A DNA stretch of 7,140 nt from Pseudomonadales bacterium (GTDB taxonomy: Bacteria > Pseudomonadota > Gammaproteobacteria > Steroidobacterales > Steroidobacteraceae): positions 1 through 7,140 of the forward strand of contig JAGRJB010000189.1 of assembly GCA_020442965.1 (NCBI GenBank). Direction: 5' to 3'. Positions 6,700-7,140 of the stretch are shown piece by piece. The notes under the pieces were generated by a model. The model was not told the origin of the DNA and did no database searches. It saw nothing but the letters and a program-made list of their open reading frames with translations. Position numbers and translations under genes: made by a program. Position 1 is the first letter of the stretch. The number at the start of each line of letters is the position of its first letter.

Positions 6700-7140
6700 T
6701 TGCTCAAAGACTACAGCTGGCTCAATGAAACAACGCTCGTTGCCGCGATGGACCCGACCGTGGCGGCGTTCTCCGGCGCGTTCGGCGGTTGGGTTGCTGC
6801 GCACGCCCTGCTGGCGGCACAACGTCTCGTCGATGAACCCGCAGCATTGCCGCTATCCCTCAACATCGATTTTCTACGGGGCATCGTGCCGGGCGATGTC
6901 GTCTCGACAGGCGAACTCATTCACAGCACACGTTCGCTGCGCTTTGTTCAGGTCGCGACGGCGCAAGCCGAGGGCGACTGCGCGCGCACGTCGGCGATCT
7001 TTGCGAGGCGCCGCGCCACCGACGACATAGCCTCCGTGACGATGCCGATGTGTGCGGCTCCAGAAGAACTCGCACCGGTCGCGGCGAATATCGCACCGGT
7101 CACCTGGGTTGACAGTTTCGATCTGCGCATGGCTGCGGGC
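6700..7140 (+). CDS. Acyl-CoA thioesterase-like protein, double-hotdog (TesB / 4HBT_3 type), 3'-truncated by window edge
   Basis: This is the first 147 codons of a probable acyl-CoA thioesterase, which would hydrolyse acyl-CoA to free acid and CoA in the cytoplasm. Within the first hotdog domain, FSGAFGGWVAAHALLAA (residues 24-40) is the glycine-rich turn and central helix of this superfamily, and LSLNIDFLRGIVPGDV (52-67) matches the conserved strand with Phe-Leu-Arg and Pro-Gly. TWVDSFDLRMAAG at the window edge looks like the start of the second hotdog domain. The frame is open from nt 6655, after a TGA at 6652. It has no ATG until 6748, which would be too close to the fold core, so TTG 6700 is chosen: GGAA at 6689-6692 lies 7 nt before it. 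TTG 6694 is an alternative. A frameshift near 6700-6725 joining an upstream ATG frame is also possible. The gene diverges from the minus-strand cluster. Confidence 0.8.
   Translation, partial: MLKDYSWLNETTLVAAMDPTVAAFSGAFGGWVAAHALLAAQRLVDEPAALPLSLNIDFLRGIVPGDVVSTGELIHSTRSLRFVQVATAQAEGDCARTSAIFARRRATDDIASVTMPMCAAPEELAPVAANIAPVTWVDSFDLRMAAG

Noticed and set aside
6543..6707. N-terminal extension of the small secreted protein to nt 6707 (172 residues)
   Set aside because: It would place 55 residues before the signal peptide and overlap the divergent thioesterase start, and it has no ribosome site; ATG 6542 fits export better.

Overview
The window is GC-rich bacterial DNA, densely coding, with ordinary Shine-Dalgarno sites. 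A TamB-type translocation and assembly protein and a glycine-rich lipoprotein with an outer-membrane-type lipobox point to a Gram-negative, most likely a gamma- or betaproteobacterium. I cannot name the genus. I see no tRNA, rRNA, CRISPR array, insertion sequence or phage gene.

Layout. (1) nt 1-3257, plus strand: the larger part of tamB, cut off at its N-terminus by the window edge. (2) nt 3276-6542, minus strand: three genes reading toward tamB. In transcription order these are a small secreted protein with beta-strand character, an MmgE/PrpD-family enzyme, and a lipoprotein with a fibronectin type III domain and a propeller-like region. The enzyme and lipoprotein genes overlap by ATGA, so they are almost certainly cotranscribed and translationally coupled. 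The small gene sits 49 nt upstream of the enzyme start and may lead the same transcript. (3) nt 6543-6699: a divergent intergenic region containing an operator-like inverted repeat. (4) nt 6700-7140, plus strand: the start of an acyl-CoA thioesterase-like gene that runs off the window.

How the genes may fit together. TamB is an envelope-biogenesis housekeeping protein, and its convergent neighbours probably have nothing to do with it. The minus-strand cluster pairs a predicted cytoplasmic (de)hydratase or decarboxylase-type enzyme with a surface lipoprotein and a small exported protein. The divergent thioesterase-like gene shares the control region. This could be an accessory small-acid or acyl-CoA catabolic locus with an envelope component, but that link is inference. 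The least expected points are the tight coupling of an MmgE/PrpD enzyme to a propeller lipoprotein, the apparent loss of one family-conserved histidine in that enzyme, and the dyad in the divergent promoter region.
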